A stretch of 64,000 nt of DNA from positions 1 through 64,000 of the forward strand of contig NZ_JANLGI010000011.1 of assembly GCF_024655635.1 (NCBI RefSeq), given 5' to 3'. The notes beneath the pieces are model-generated. The model had not been told where the DNA came from and did no database searches. It saw only the letters and a list, made by a program, of their open reading frames with translations. Made by a program: the position numbers and the translations under genes. This DNA comes from Allobosea sp. 47.2.35 (GTDB lineage: Bacteria; Pseudomonadota; Alphaproteobacteria; Rhizobiales; Beijerinckiaceae). Numbering within the stretch: the first letter of the stretch is position 1; every line of letters starts with the position of its first letter. Of the stretch, positions 52,081-60,843 are shown one piece after another.

Positions 52081-52734
52081 TTGACCAAACTGCCCGAACT
52101 TCTCGTCATCCGACATGCTGAAACCGACTGGAACAGCCGTTCCATGCTGCAAGGCCACCGCGACAGTCCGCTCACACTCAACGGCGTCAGGCAAGTGCTC
52201 GCTGTTGGCGAGACTCTCGCTCCCGAAATCGCAACAGCGCGGCCTAAGCACTTCTGGTGCAGCCCCCTCGGAAGAGCTCAACAGACCGCCTCGCTTCTGT
52301 CTGGCTTGTGGTCTCTGCCATTCTACAAATTCGACACGGTTTCAGCTCTCCGGGAGCGATCCTATGGCGTTTGGGAAGGTATGAGGCAGGACGAGATCGC
52401 GGAAAGGCGACCGGAGGAGCATGACGCTCACTTGGCCGACCCGTGGAATTCTCGGATGGAAGGCGCGGAAACCAAGGTTGAGGTGTATGATCGCCTTTCC
52501 AATTGGGTCCGCAGCCTCAATCATGATGTTCTTCATGTGGTCGTGACACATAGTGGCTGTCTACGGATTTTGCGCGGCATCTATTCCGGAGCCAACCGGC
52601 AGCAGATTGACGAATTTCGCGAACCGCAGACCGCGAGCTTTCTTCTGGGCAACACGGAAAGAATGATCGAGCCGACAGAGGCAACACTTTCGCGTCACGA
52701 TTGCGAAGGGCTTGGCCGAACGGTCTGGATCTAG
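52081..52734 (+). CDS. Histidine phosphatase (phosphoglycerate-mutase-like) family protein
   Basis: 217 residues. The catalytic motif LLVIRHAETDWN (RHG family with Ala for Gly) is at the N terminus, the second His in VVVTHSGCLRILRG, and the Glu in ALRERSYGVWEG. Acts on small phosphoesters; substrate unknown. The TTG at 52081 is chosen because AGGAG precedes it by eight bases and the domain begins at once; an ATG at 52036 adds 15 unlike residues. Base composition is low for the window (52081-52140 counts to 53% G+C by hand), a sign of transfer. It interrupts the ligase-associated set. Confidence 0.85.
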   Translation: MTKLPELLVIRHAETDWNSRSMLQGHRDSPLTLNGVRQVLAVGETLAPEIATARPKHFWCSPLGRAQQTASLLSGLWSLPFYKFDTVSALRERSYGVWEGMRQDEIAERRPEEHDAHLADPWNSRMEGAETKVEVYDRLSNWVRSLNHDVLHVVVTHSGCLRILRGIYSGANRQQIDEFREPQTASFLLGNTERMIEPTEATLSRHDCEGLGRTVWI

Positions 52735-52863
52735 CGAATGGCTGCAAGGACGAAATGCGCACCAAAGAGGTGAGCTCTGCTTCGATCCGAAACTGGATAA
52801 CATGCGAAGCGAACGCGAGGCGAGAAGCGTTCTGTCCGCATTCGTCCCTGAACGGACTCTTCC

Positions 52864-53823
52864 TCAGCGCTTCTCGGCCACCACCAGCAGCCCCGGAACC
52901 GGCGTGCCGCGATCCTGCCGCGTGCTGGCGGGCTCGACGAGTACGGGGGTAAGCCCGGCTTCCACCAGCCGCTCCCTCAGCCAGCCTTCCGCATGCGCGA
53001 ACCGCCTGTCATCACCCACCACGACGCCTTCGCCGTCATGGCTCTGCACCGTGAAGGCGAGCAGCCCGTCCGGCTCCAGCACGCGCGCGCTCTGGGCGAA
53101 GCAGGGGGCGAGCTCGCCGAGATAGACGAAGACATCGGCCGCGACAACGAGGTCGGCGGAGGCGTCCGGACGGCTGGAAAGGAAGCTCGTCAGGCCGGCG
53201 ACGGCGAGCTTGTCGTAGAGTGGCGTGCCGTCCGGCGCGAGCTTGGTCCGCGCCCGCTCGATCATGCGCGGCGAGAGATCGCAGCCTGCGATGAAGCCGC
53301 TCTGCTCGTGGATCGCCTCGCCCATCAATCCGGTGCCGCAGCCGAGATCGTAGACGATGTCGAACCGGAATGGCCGGCCGGCGTTGCTGCAGCAGCGGAC
53401 GAGCGCCGCCTTCAGCAGGTCGGGCGCGTTGTAATGCAGGGTTTGCGTGAGATGGCTGTCGAAGCGGTCGGCATAGGCGTCGAACAGCGCGCCGGAGAAA
53501 TTCTCCGAGGTTGCCTGCTCGGCTGGCAAGGCGCCGATACGGGCGAGGTCGAGCCGCGCGCCGAAATGGTCGTTCGGATCGAGGTCGAGGCATTGCCGCC
53601 AGGCGGTGGCGGCGTCCTCCCTGTGGCCAAGCGCCTCCTGCGCCAGCCCATAGAGATGCCAGGCGGCAGTGAAGTGATAGGCCTGCGACAAGGTCTGGTC
53701 GAGGATCTCGACGGCCGCTTGCGCGTCCCCGTCTTTCAGCGCAGCCTCGGCCCAGCCATAGCGGCGGTCAAGCACGGGGTCGCCGGACGAGGCGAAATGC
53801 GTGGTCGAGCCTGTATCGGTCAT
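52864..53823 (-). CDS. TPR-containing class I SAM methyltransferase
   Basis: 319 residues. The N-terminal third holds about two TPR-like repeats (AEAALKDGDAQAAVEILDQTLSQAYHFTAAWHLYGLAQEALGHREDAATAWRQ region). The rest is a SAM methyltransferase with motif I VYDLGCGTGLMGEAI and acidic loop IAGCDLSPRMIERA. This resembles the bacterial NoxD/WBSCR27-like methyltransferases; substrate unknown. It is divergent from the exonuclease gene (23 bases between) and convergent with the phosphatase gene. Confidence 0.87.
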   Translation of the reverse strand: MTDTGSTTHFASSGDPVLDRRYGWAEAALKDGDAQAAVEILDQTLSQAYHFTAAWHLYGLAQEALGHREDAATAWRQCLDLDPNDHFGARLDLARIGALPAEQATSENFSGALFDAYADRFDSHLTQTLHYNAPDLLKAALVRCCSNAGRPFRFDIVYDLGCGTGLMGEAIHEQSGFIAGCDLSPRMIERARTKLAPDGTPLYDKLAVAGLTSFLSSRPDASADLVVAADVFVYLGELAPCFAQSARVLEPDGLLAFTVQSHDGEGVVVGDDRRFAHAEGWLRERLVEAGLTPVLVEPASTRQDRGTPVPGLLVVAEKR

Positions 53824-53846
53824 ACTGACCGATGTAGCGGAGGAGT

Positions 53847-54917
53847 GTGACGCTGGCCAGACAAAGCGCCCGCTGGCGCCCCTCCGAACTGCTGCTGCCG
53901 ACGCCGGCCGGTCTCTATTGCCCGCCGGCCGACATCCATATCGACCCCGTCCGTCCGGTGGCGCGGGCGCTCATCACCCATGGTCATTCCGACCATGCCC
54001 GCGCCGGCCATGGCGCCGTGCTGGCGACGCGGGAGACGCTGGCCATCATGGCGCTGCGCTATGGCGAGGGCTTCACCGGCTCCCAGCAGGTCGCGGTGCC
54101 CGGCGAGACTACCCGCATTGGCGAGGTCGATTTCACCTTTATGCCGGCGGGCCATGTCCTCGGCTCGGCCCAGATCGCCGTCGAGAGCCGGGGCCTGCGC
54201 ATCGTCGCTTCAGGCGACTACAAGCGCGAGCGCGATCCGACCTGCGCCGGCTTCGAGCCCTTGCCTTGCGATATCTTCATCACCGAGGCGACTTTCGGCC
54301 TGCCGGTCTTCCGCCATCCGCCAGCAGCGGGGGAGGTAGCCAAACTCATTGAATCCGTCAGGCTCTTCCCGGAACGGACCCATATCGTCGGCGCCTATTC
54401 GCTGGGCAAGGCGCAGCGCGTCATGGCCCTGATCCGCGAGGCCGGCTACGGGCGGCCGATCTATATCCACGGCGCCGTCGAGAAGATCACCGCCTTCTAC
54501 GAAGCCGAGGGCATCCCACTCGGCGAGATCAGGCTGGTTTCCGAGAGCGACCGCAAGACATTGGGCGGGGAGATCGTCATCTGCCCGCCGAGCGCGACGC
54601 AGGATCTGTGGGCGCGTCGCTTTCCCGATCCGGTCACGGCCTTCGCCTCGGGCTGGATGCGGATCAGGGCACGGGCGCGCCAGAAGGGCGTCGAACTGCC
54701 GCTTGTGATCTCGGACCACGCCGATTGGGACGACCTGCTTGCGACGATCAAGGAGGTTCAGGCCAGTGAGATCTGGGTGACGCATGGCGAGGCCGATGCG
54801 CTCGTTCACTGGTGCGGCACGGCTGGTTTGAAGGCCAAGCCGCTGCACCTCGTCGGCTATGGCGACGAGGGCGAGGCCGATCCCGTAGGGGGGGCGGCCG
54901 ATGCGGCTTCTGTCTAG
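53847..54917 (+). CDS. Ligase-associated DNA damage response exonuclease (MBL/beta-CASP-like)
   Basis: 356 residues. Metal site ITHGHSDHARAG near residues 43-54, then FMPAGHVLGSAQI, VASGDYKRERDPTC and the C-terminal beta-CASP-like part with VISDHADWDDLL (His) and WVTHGEADALVHW. This is the YSH1/SNM1-type exonuclease of the PdeM-helicase-ligase set. The GTG start has AGGAG only one base upstream, so initiation may lie slightly further in. The ligase follows at 55815 on the same strand, with an opposite-strand gene between. Confidence 0.9.
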   Translation: MTLARQSARWRPSELLLPTPAGLYCPPADIHIDPVRPVARALITHGHSDHARAGHGAVLATRETLAIMALRYGEGFTGSQQVAVPGETTRIGEVDFTFMPAGHVLGSAQIAVESRGLRIVASGDYKRERDPTCAGFEPLPCDIFITEATFGLPVFRHPPAAGEVAKLIESVRLFPERTHIVGAYSLGKAQRVMALIREAGYGRPIYIHGAVEKITAFYEAEGIPLGEIRLVSESDRKTLGGEIVICPPSATQDLWARRFPDPVTAFASGWMRIRARARQKGVELPLVISDHADWDDLLATIKEVQASEIWVTHGEADALVHWCGTAGLKAKPLHLVGYGDEGEADPVGGAADAASV

Positions 54918-54924
54918 GCTCCGA

Positions 54925-55707
54925 TCAGCGCGAGGCGGCGACGACCGGGCGCGACGGCGCGGCCATGCCGAGCATGGCATTGGCCATGTCGCGGGCGAGG
55001 CAGTCATAGCCCGCGTCGCTCATGTGGAAGCCGTCGGTCCAGAGCGCGGCCTTGAAGGCCTCGGCATCGCTGCGGTGCCATTCGCGCATGGCTTCATAGC
55101 GGCCGAAGACCGGCACGGCCTCGCGCCGGGCGACCTCGCCGACGGCCTCGACATACTGGCCATAGCGCTGCGGATCGCGCACCGAGGGGAAGAATTGCGG
55201 ATCGAGGATGGTGAGTGCCGGGCCGGCGTCACGGACGAGCGAAATGCCTTCGCCGATCATCGCCTTGAAGGCGTCGAGGTCGCCGCCCCTGACGGCGTCG
55301 TTGGTGCCGACCTGCCAGATCACGAGGTCGTAGGGACGCGCAGCCATCGCGGCCTTCATGCGGGCGAGCGTCTGCGGAGCGGTCTCGCCGCCGATTCCGG
55401 CATTGACGATCTCGACCTGCGATTTCGGCCAGGACTTGGCGAGGAGTGCCTGCAAGCGGGCGGGATAGGTCTTGTCCTTGGCGCTGGCGCCGACGCCCTC
55501 GGTCGAGGACGAGCCGATGGCGAGGATTGTCAGGGCCTTGCCCTGCGAGACCTTGGCGGAGAGTGGCGCAAGCGCGGCGTTCGAGCGCACGATCGGCGTC
55601 TCGCGGCAGGAGAAGCTCGCCGCCTGTGCGGGGGCTCCGACCGAGAACGTGGCAGCGATGGCAGGCAAGGCAAAGGCAAGAAACCGCATCGCTGCGCGCA
55701 TCGGCAT
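54925..55707 (-). CDS. Secreted SGNH/GDSL hydrolase
   Basis: 260 residues. Signal peptide MRAAMRFLAFALPAIAATFSVGAPAQA, then the SGNH blocks: catalytic Ser in LAIGSSSTEGVG, Gly in NAGIGGETAPQ, Asn in WQVGTNDAVRGGD and the Asp-x-x-His in WTDGFHMSDAGYD. Probably a periplasmic esterase, possibly on polysaccharide acyl groups. It lies between the exonuclease and ligase genes on the opposite strand, splitting that set. The exact Met among MPMRAAMRF is uncertain. Confidence 0.9.
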   Translation of the reverse strand: MPMRAAMRFLAFALPAIAATFSVGAPAQAASFSCRETPIVRSNAALAPLSAKVSQGKALTILAIGSSSTEGVGASAKDKTYPARLQALLAKSWPKSQVEIVNAGIGGETAPQTLARMKAAMAARPYDLVIWQVGTNDAVRGGDLDAFKAMIGEGISLVRDAGPALTILDPQFFPSVRDPQRYGQYVEAVGEVARREAVPVFGRYEAMREWHRSDAEAFKAALWTDGFHMSDAGYDCLARDMANAMLGMAAPSRPVVAASR

Positions 55708-55814
55708 GTCTCTCCCGGCTACTCCGCTGCCGTTAAGGTTTGCTTCATGAACGGTATCTGAACGATGCGCTGCAACATGAATGAAGCGGCCGGGTGTGGC
55801 GCGGGAGCGACAGC

Positions 55815-57452
55815 ATGAACCGCTTCGCCTGGCTGCTCGATCGCCTCGCCTATGAGCCGCGCCGCAACGCCAAGATCGCGCTGATCGCGGATTACCTGCG
55901 CACCACGCCCGATCCCGACCGCGGCTATGCGCTGGCGGCGATGACGGGCGGGCTGGTCTTCCGCAATGCCAAGGCCGGGCTGATCCGCGCGCTGATCGCC
56001 GAGCGCACCGACCCGGTGCTCTTCGCGCTGTCCTATGACTATGTCGGCGATCTCTCGGAGACGGTCGCGCTGATGTGGCCGGCCCGGCACGGTGCCAATG
56101 CAGTGCCGCATCTGCCTGAGGTGGTCGAGGGCCTGCGCGAAGCTGGCAAGACCGACCTGCCGCGCCTCGTCGCCGGCTGGCTCGATGCGCTCGACGAGAC
56201 CGGCCGCTGGGCCCTGCTCAAGCTCATCACCGGGGCCTTGCGCATCGGCGTCTCCGCCCGCCTCGCCAAGACGGCCGCCGCCAGCCTCGGCGGCGTACCG
56301 CCTGACGAGGTCGAGCAGGTCTGGCACGGGCTGGAGCCGCCTTATACCGAGCTTTTCGCCTGGCTGGAGGGTAGGGGCGCGCGGCCCGAGGCGCGCGACC
56401 CCGCGCCGTTCCGCCCGGTCATGCTCTCGCATCCGATCGAGGACGGCGATTTCGACAAGCTCGACCCGGCCGAGTTCTCGGCCGAATGGAAATGGGACGG
56501 CATCCGCATCCAGGCCGTCAGCGGCCGCAAGGCCGACGGCTTGCGCGTAACCCGGCTCTATTCCCGCACCGGCGAGGATATCGCCGCCGCCTTCCCCGAC
56601 CTCGTCGAGGAACTGACGCTGGACGGCGCGCTCGACGGCGAATTGCTGGTGATGCGCGAGAGCACGGTCCAGAGCTTCAACACGTTGCAGCAGCGGCTCA
56701 ACCGTAAAACCGTCACCGCGAAGATGCTGGGCGAATTCCCCGCCCATATCCGCGTCTACGACCTGCTCGTCGACGGCGAGGAGGATATCCGGCATCTGCC
56801 TTTGGATGAGCGGCGCCGGCGACTGGAGGGTTTCCTGTCGCGCCTCGCCAGCAGTCGTTTCGATCTCTCACCGGTGATCCCCTTCGCCTTCTGGGAGGAG
56901 CTGACGGCCGCGCGTGCCGATCCGGCCGAAGCCGGGGCGGGCGCCGATGCGGAAGCGGTCGAGGGCTGCATGATCAAGCGCCGCGATTCGCCCTATCTGC
57001 CGGGCCGGCCCAAGGGCTATTGGTGGAAATGGAAGCGCGATGCCCGGCTCGTCGACTGCGTGCTGATGTATGCCCAGCGCGGCCACGGCAAGCGCTCCTC
57101 CTTCTATTCCGACTACACCTTCGGCGTCTGGCGCGTGGGCGAGGATGGCGGGCAGGAGCTGGTCCCGGTCGGCAAGGCCTATTTCGGCTTCACCGACGAG
57201 GAACTGATCGAGATCGACAAATATGTCCGCAAGAACACGCTGAACCGCTTCGGCCCGGTGCGCGAGGTCACGCATGACGCGCAATCCGGTCTCGTCTTCG
57301 AAGTCGCCTTCGAGGGCCTGCAGCGCTCGACACGGCACAAATCCGGTCTCGCCATGCGTTTTCCCCGGATCAACCGCATCCGCTGGGACAAGCCGCCTGT
57401 TGAGGCCGACCATATCGAGGTGCTGGAAGCGCTGTTGCCGACCAATGGTTGA
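55815..57452 (+). CDS. ATP-dependent DNA ligase of the damage-response set
   Basis: 545 residues. The N-terminal DNA-binding domain (about 1-195) precedes the adenylation domain with motif I lysine K226 in AEWKWDGIR, motif III LDGELLVM, motif IV region VEGCMIKRRDSPY and motif V WWKWKRDA, then an OB domain (YAQRGHGKRSSFYSDYTFGVW). No polymerase or phosphoesterase domains, so not LigD. It belongs with the helicase, PdeM and exonuclease. GGGAG precedes the ATG at 55815 by about 8 bases; it is separated from the divergent hydrolase by 107 bases. Confidence 0.94.
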   Translation: MNRFAWLLDRLAYEPRRNAKIALIADYLRTTPDPDRGYALAAMTGGLVFRNAKAGLIRALIAERTDPVLFALSYDYVGDLSETVALMWPARHGANAVPHLPEVVEGLREAGKTDLPRLVAGWLDALDETGRWALLKLITGALRIGVSARLAKTAAASLGGVPPDEVEQVWHGLEPPYTELFAWLEGRGARPEARDPAPFRPVMLSHPIEDGDFDKLDPAEFSAEWKWDGIRIQAVSGRKADGLRVTRLYSRTGEDIAAAFPDLVEELTLDGALDGELLVMRESTVQSFNTLQQRLNRKTVTAKMLGEFPAHIRVYDLLVDGEEDIRHLPLDERRRRLEGFLSRLASSRFDLSPVIPFAFWEELTAARADPAEAGAGADAEAVEGCMIKRRDSPYLPGRPKGYWWKWKRDARLVDCVLMYAQRGHGKRSSFYSDYTFGVWRVGEDGGQELVPVGKAYFGFTDEELIEIDKYVRKNTLNRFGPVREVTHDAQSGLVFEVAFEGLQRSTRHKSGLAMRFPRINRIRWDKPPVEADHIEVLEALLPTNG

Positions 57453-57559
57453 GCCGTGACGGGTTGCAGCCTTGCGTTTGCAGTGCTTGTGATGCACGCC
57501 CGGGCTGGGGCAAAATGTCCGGGTCGGATGGAGCCGGGCAGGCTTTAGGGAGTGGGGCC

Positions 57560-58240
57560 ATGAGCAAGCAGCCTTCGACGCGGATCGTCATCGCGGATGA
57601 CCACCCGCTGTTTCGCGGCGCGCTGCGTCAGGCGGTGTCGAGCGCCATCGGCGGGGCCGAGGTCAGCGAGGTCGGCTCGCTCGAAGCCCTGACCGAGGCG
57701 CTGGCCAGCGGCGGCGATGCCGATCTCGTCCTGCTCGATCTGACCATGCCGGGCGTGCAGGGCTTTTCCGGCCTGCTCTTCCTGCGCGCCGACCACCCCG
57801 AGATCCCGGTCATCGTCGTCTCCGCCAATGACGACCCGGCCGTGATTCGCCGCTGCATCGAGTTCGGGGCGCTCGGCTTCCTGCCCAAGACGGCGGATGT
57901 CGCGCAGATGGGCGAGGCGATCCGCGCCGTGCTCGACGGCGGCGTCTGGACCCCGCCCGGCGTCGATCTCTCCGCGCCGGTCGATGCCGAGGTCGCCGAC
58001 ATGGTCCGCCGCCTCTCGACCCTGACGCCGCAGCAGGTGCGCGTGCTGATGATGCTGTCCGAGGGACTTCTCAACAAGCAGATCGCCTATGAGCTCGGCG
58101 TCTCCGAGGCAACGGTGAAGGCGCATGTCTCGGCGATCCTGACCAAGCTCGACGTCGACAGCCGCACGCAGGCCGTGATAGCCGCCTCGAAGATCGCCGG
58201 CACCGCCTGGGCGACTGCAGGCGCCGCGGCGACCGCCTGA
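57560..58240 (+). CDS. NarL/FixJ-type response regulator
   Basis: 226 residues. The receiver domain has the acidic pair in IVIADDHPLFRGAL, phospho-acceptor D60 in LVLLDLTMPG and the conserved Lys in FLPKTADVAQMGEA. The LuxR HTH is LSTLTPQQVRVLMMLSEGLLNKQIAYELGVSEATVKAHVSAILTKL. The Met at 57560 is preferred to an upstream GTG/ATG frame without domain content. No cognate kinase is adjacent; the nearest is the orphan at 60844 on the other strand. Confidence 0.92.
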   Translation: MSKQPSTRIVIADDHPLFRGALRQAVSSAIGGAEVSEVGSLEALTEALASGGDADLVLLDLTMPGVQGFSGLLFLRADHPEIPVIVVSANDDPAVIRRCIEFGALGFLPKTADVAQMGEAIRAVLDGGVWTPPGVDLSAPVDAEVADMVRRLSTLTPQQVRVLMMLSEGLLNKQIAYELGVSEATVKAHVSAILTKLDVDSRTQAVIAASKIAGTAWATAGAAATA

Positions 58241-58328
58241 CCCAGCCCGTTCAGACGCCATTCAAGCGCAGCGGGTTTCAGGTTAAGACAGCGCGGAAGC
58301 GCCCCGGATTGGCTTGGGGCGCAACAGG

Positions 58329-58598
58329 ATGGCCATTGCTTCCATGGAACGGTTTCTCGGCGGCTCGCCCCTCAGCGTCCTCGTCCGCCTGATCTTCATC
58401 TCGCTGCTGGTCGGCGCGGCCATGGCCTTCCTTGGCCTCAGCCCGCAGAGCCTCTATGAGGCCGCCGCGCGCTTCCTGCGCTCGATCACCGGGCTCGGCT
58501 TCGGCGCGGTCCGCGAGGTCGGCCAATGGGTTATCGCCGGCGCGCTGATCGTCGTGCCGCTCTGGCTGCTGATGCGGCTCTTCGCGGCGCGGAAGTAA
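58329..58598 (+). CDS. Small membrane protein, DUF6460-like
   Basis: About 89 residues with two hydrophobic segments (VLVRLIFISLLVGAAMAFLGL and WVIAGALIVVPLWLLMRLFA). The middle stretch SPQSLYEAAARFLRSI is typical of a small rhizobial membrane family that I associate with DUF6460; function unknown. Starts at 58329 or 58344 are both possible. The ribosome site is weak for each. It converges on pyrD with four bases between. Confidence 0.65.
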   Translation: MAIASMERFLGGSPLSVLVRLIFISLLVGAAMAFLGLSPQSLYEAAARFLRSITGLGFGAVREVGQWVIAGALIVVPLWLLMRLFAARK

Positions 58599-58602
58599 GG
58601 CC

Positions 58603-59691
58603 CTACAGCCTTTCGCCGCGCGCGATCGCTGCTGCATCCCGCCCGATCAGTGCAGTGAGGCGCGTCAGCCCGGCGCGGCGCGCCCGCGTGGCGAGGCCGG
58701 TCTTGATCTCCTTGGCGAGACCCGGCCCCTTGAACACCATCGCCGAGTAGAACTGCACCAGCGTGGCGCCGGCGCGGATCTTGGCGAAGGCGGTTTCGGC
58801 CGAATCGACGCCGCCGACGCCGACCAACGGGAACTGCCCTTCGACGCGCAGGAAGGCCTCGGCCAGGATGCGGGTCGAGGCGGTGAAGAGCGGCTTGCCG
58901 GAAAGCCCGCCGGTCTCGCCCTTGTTGGCGCTGCGCAGGCTGTCCGGGCGCGCGATCGTGGTGTTCGAGACGATCAGCCCGTCGATATTGCGCTTGCGGG
59001 CGACGGCGATCATGCCGTCGAGCTCGGGCAGGGTCAGGTCCGGCGCGATCTTGATCAGGATCGGTGTCGGCCTGCCGCCGACCGCGACCTCATCTCGCGC
59101 CGCGAGCGTGCGCGCCACGAGATCGTCGAGTGCGCTTTCCGCCTGCAGGTCGCGCAGGCCCGGCGTGTTCGGCGAGGAGACGTTGATCGTCAGGAAATCG
59201 GCGAGTGGGGCGAGCCGCCGCGCCAGCGTGGCGTAATCGGCGGCGCGGTCGGCCGATTCCTTGTTGGCGCCGAGATTGACGCCGACGAGCCCATTGCGGC
59301 GCAGGCGGGACCCGAGCCGCTTCGCTACGGCCTCCATGCCCTCGCTGTTGAGGCCGTAGCGGTTGATGACGGCTTCGTCCTCCAGCAGGCGGAAGACGCG
59401 CGGGCGGGGATTGCCGGGCTGCGGCAGCGGCGTGACGCCACCGACCTCGACGAAGCCGAAACCGAGCCCGAGCGCGCCGTCGACGGCTTCCGCATTCTTG
59501 TCGAAGCCGGCCGCGAGCCCGACCGGATTGGAGAAGGACTGCCCGAACGCCTCTGTCGCGAGCACGGGGTCGTCCGCGCCCGGCTTCATGGCCGGCGCCG
59601 TGGCCAGCGCCGTGACCGTCAGCCGATGGGCGGTCTCCGCATCCATGCGGTGGATCAGAGGCCGGGCGAGGTTGAACAGGCCGCCGATCAT
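58603..59691 (-). CDS. pyrD: Dihydroorotate dehydrogenase (quinone), class 2
   Basis: Oxidises dihydroorotate to orotate with quinone at the inner membrane, the fourth step of UMP synthesis. The 362 residues show the class 2 N-terminal helices ([21 protein letters not shown]), FMN site [25 protein letters not shown], catalytic Ser in [15 protein letters not shown] and SNTTI, and the C-terminal [28 protein letters not shown]. The ATG overlaps the DUF952 stop by four bases, so it is co-transcribed with DUF952. Confidence 0.96.
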   Translation of the reverse strand: MIGGLFNLARPLIHRMDAETAHRLTVTALATAPAMKPGADDPVLATEAFGQSFSNPVGLAAGFDKNAEAVDGALGLGFGFVEVGGVTPLPQPGNPRPRVFRLLEDEAVINRYGLNSEGMEAVAKRLGSRLRRNGLVGVNLGANKESADRAADYATLARRLAPLADFLTINVSSPNTPGLRDLQAESALDDLVARTLAARDEVAVGGRPTPILIKIAPDLTLPELDGMIAVARKRNIDGLIVSNTTIARPDSLRSANKGETGGLSGKPLFTASTRILAEAFLRVEGQFPLVGVGGVDSAETAFAKIRAGATLVQFYSAMVFKGPGLAKEIKTGLATRARRAGLTRLTALIGRDAAAIARGERL

Positions 59692-60032
59692 GCGAGCGTC
59701 TCCGGTAGAATGTGGCTGCCGTCGTCCTTCAACGGCATGGGGGCGATCCAGCGGACGACCTTCGGATCGAGCGGGGCATAGAGATGCGGGAACAAGGCGC
59801 CGCCGCGCGAGGGCTCGTAGCGCAGGGCCGGGCCGAGGCGCCCGTCGTCGATGGCGACGAGCAGGAGCCCGTCCTGCCCGGCGAAATGCTTCGCCGCGGT
59901 CTCGGCGACCTGGGCGGCTGTGGAGAAATGAATATAGCCGTCGGCGAGATCGATCGGAGCGCCGTCGAAACGGCCCCTCGCCTCGGCTTCCGCCCAGAGC
60001 GCGGCAGGGCATATCTTGTAGATCAGGGGCAC
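59688..60032 (-). CDS. DUF952 family protein
   Basis: 114 residues: [20 protein letters not shown], then [33 protein letters not shown] and [18 protein letters not shown], the conserved core of DUF952. Resembles ADP-ribosyltransferase-like small folds, but no activity is established. It is upstream of pyrD with a four-base overlap, a common rhizobial pairing. Confidence 0.88.
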   Translation of the reverse strand: MPLIYKICPAALWAEAEARGRFDGAPIDLADGYIHFSTAAQVAETAAKHFAGQDGLLLVAIDDGRLGPALRYEPSRGGALFPHLYAPLDPKVVRWIAPMPLKDDGSHILPETLA

Positions 60033-60135
60033 CGGAAATCTCGCGCACGCATGTCGGCCACTCGCTTAAACGCTGGCAGGAGGATTCCGCAAGCCGTTGT
60101 CTGATTGTGGCGAGATTCGGATTGAAATCTTATAC

Positions 60136-60155
60136 GATAGGGGATATTTCCTATC
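60136..60155. promoter_or_regulatory. Imperfect palindrome upstream of the S24 repressor
   Basis: GATAGGGGATATTTCCTATC reads almost the same on both strands (GATAGG...CCTATC arms, ATAT centre, two mismatched pairs). It lies 45 bases before the start at 60200 in an AT-rich stretch, the expected place for autoregulation by the CI-like protein. TTATAC just upstream could serve as part of a promoter. Confidence 0.55.
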
Positions 60156-60199
60156 TTCAATCCCCGCCGAACGGCAAGAGCGAAGCGAGGTCCTCAGCG

Positions 60200-60829
60200 A
60201 TGCTGTCACATGACCAGATCTGGGGGGCGATCGACACGCTGGCCCAGCGCTACGGCTTCACCGCCTCGGGGCTGGCGCGCAAGGCCGGGCTCGACGCCAC
60301 CACCTTCAACCGCTCCAAGCGCGTCGCTCCCGACGGGCGCGAGCGCTGGCCCTCGACCGAATCGATCTCCAAGATCCTGGTCGCGACCGGCGCCTCCTTC
60401 GACGAGTTCATGAGCGTGGTGCTGCGGCGCGAGCCGGCACCGGCGCGCACGATTCCCTTGATCGGCTTCGCCCAGGCAGGCTCGGGCGGCTTCTTCGACG
60501 ATGGCGGCTTTCCGGTCGGCACCGGCTGGGAGGAGGTCGCGTTTCCCGGCGTCGCCGACGAGAAGGCCTATGCGCTGGAAATCTCCGGTGATTCGATGCT
60601 GCCGCTTTATCGCGACGGCGACACCATCATCGTTTCGCCGACCGCGACGGTGAGGCGTGGCGACCGGGTCGTGGTCAAGACGGTGGAGGGTGAGGTGCTG
60701 GCCAAGCAGCTCAAGCGCCAGACGGCCAAGACGGTTGAGCTTGCCTCGCTCAACCCGGAGCATGCCGATCGTGTGCTGAACAATGCCGAGATCGCCTTCA
60801 TGGCGCGGGTGATCTGGGCGAGCCAGTAG
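60200..60829 (+). CDS. S24/CI-like transcriptional repressor with XRE-type N terminus
   Basis: 209 residues. The N-terminal HTH (about 10-65) has ASGLARKAGLDATTFNRSKRV. The C-terminal S24 domain has Ser132 in EISGDSMLPLYRDGD and Lys169 in EVLAKQLKR, the catalytic dyad of LexA-type self-cleavage. An Ala-Gly pair in GFAQAGSGG (about 93-94) fits a cleavage site. No phage genes are nearby; chromosomal copies of this type are widespread in Rhizobiales. The long open frame upstream (to 59363) is a shadow of pyrD and DUF952. Confidence 0.9.
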   Translation: MLSHDQIWGAIDTLAQRYGFTASGLARKAGLDATTFNRSKRVAPDGRERWPSTESISKILVATGASFDEFMSVVLRREPAPARTIPLIGFAQAGSGGFFDDGGFPVGTGWEEVAFPGVADEKAYALEISGDSMLPLYRDGDTIIVSPTATVRRGDRVVVKTVEGEVLAKQLKRQTAKTVELASLNPEHADRVLNNAEIAFMARVIWASQ

Positions 60830-60843
60830 GCGCTGCCAGCCGG

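Noticed and set aside
51787..52181. Two small frames (60 and 119 codons) in the low-GC region
   Set aside because: No ribosome site, no domain, and they overlap each other and the phosphatase start; kept as non-coding.
59363..60199. Upstream extension of the S24 repressor frame
   Set aside because: It is antisense to pyrD and DUF952 and Arg/Pro/Ser-rich; the HTH begins right after the Met at 60200.
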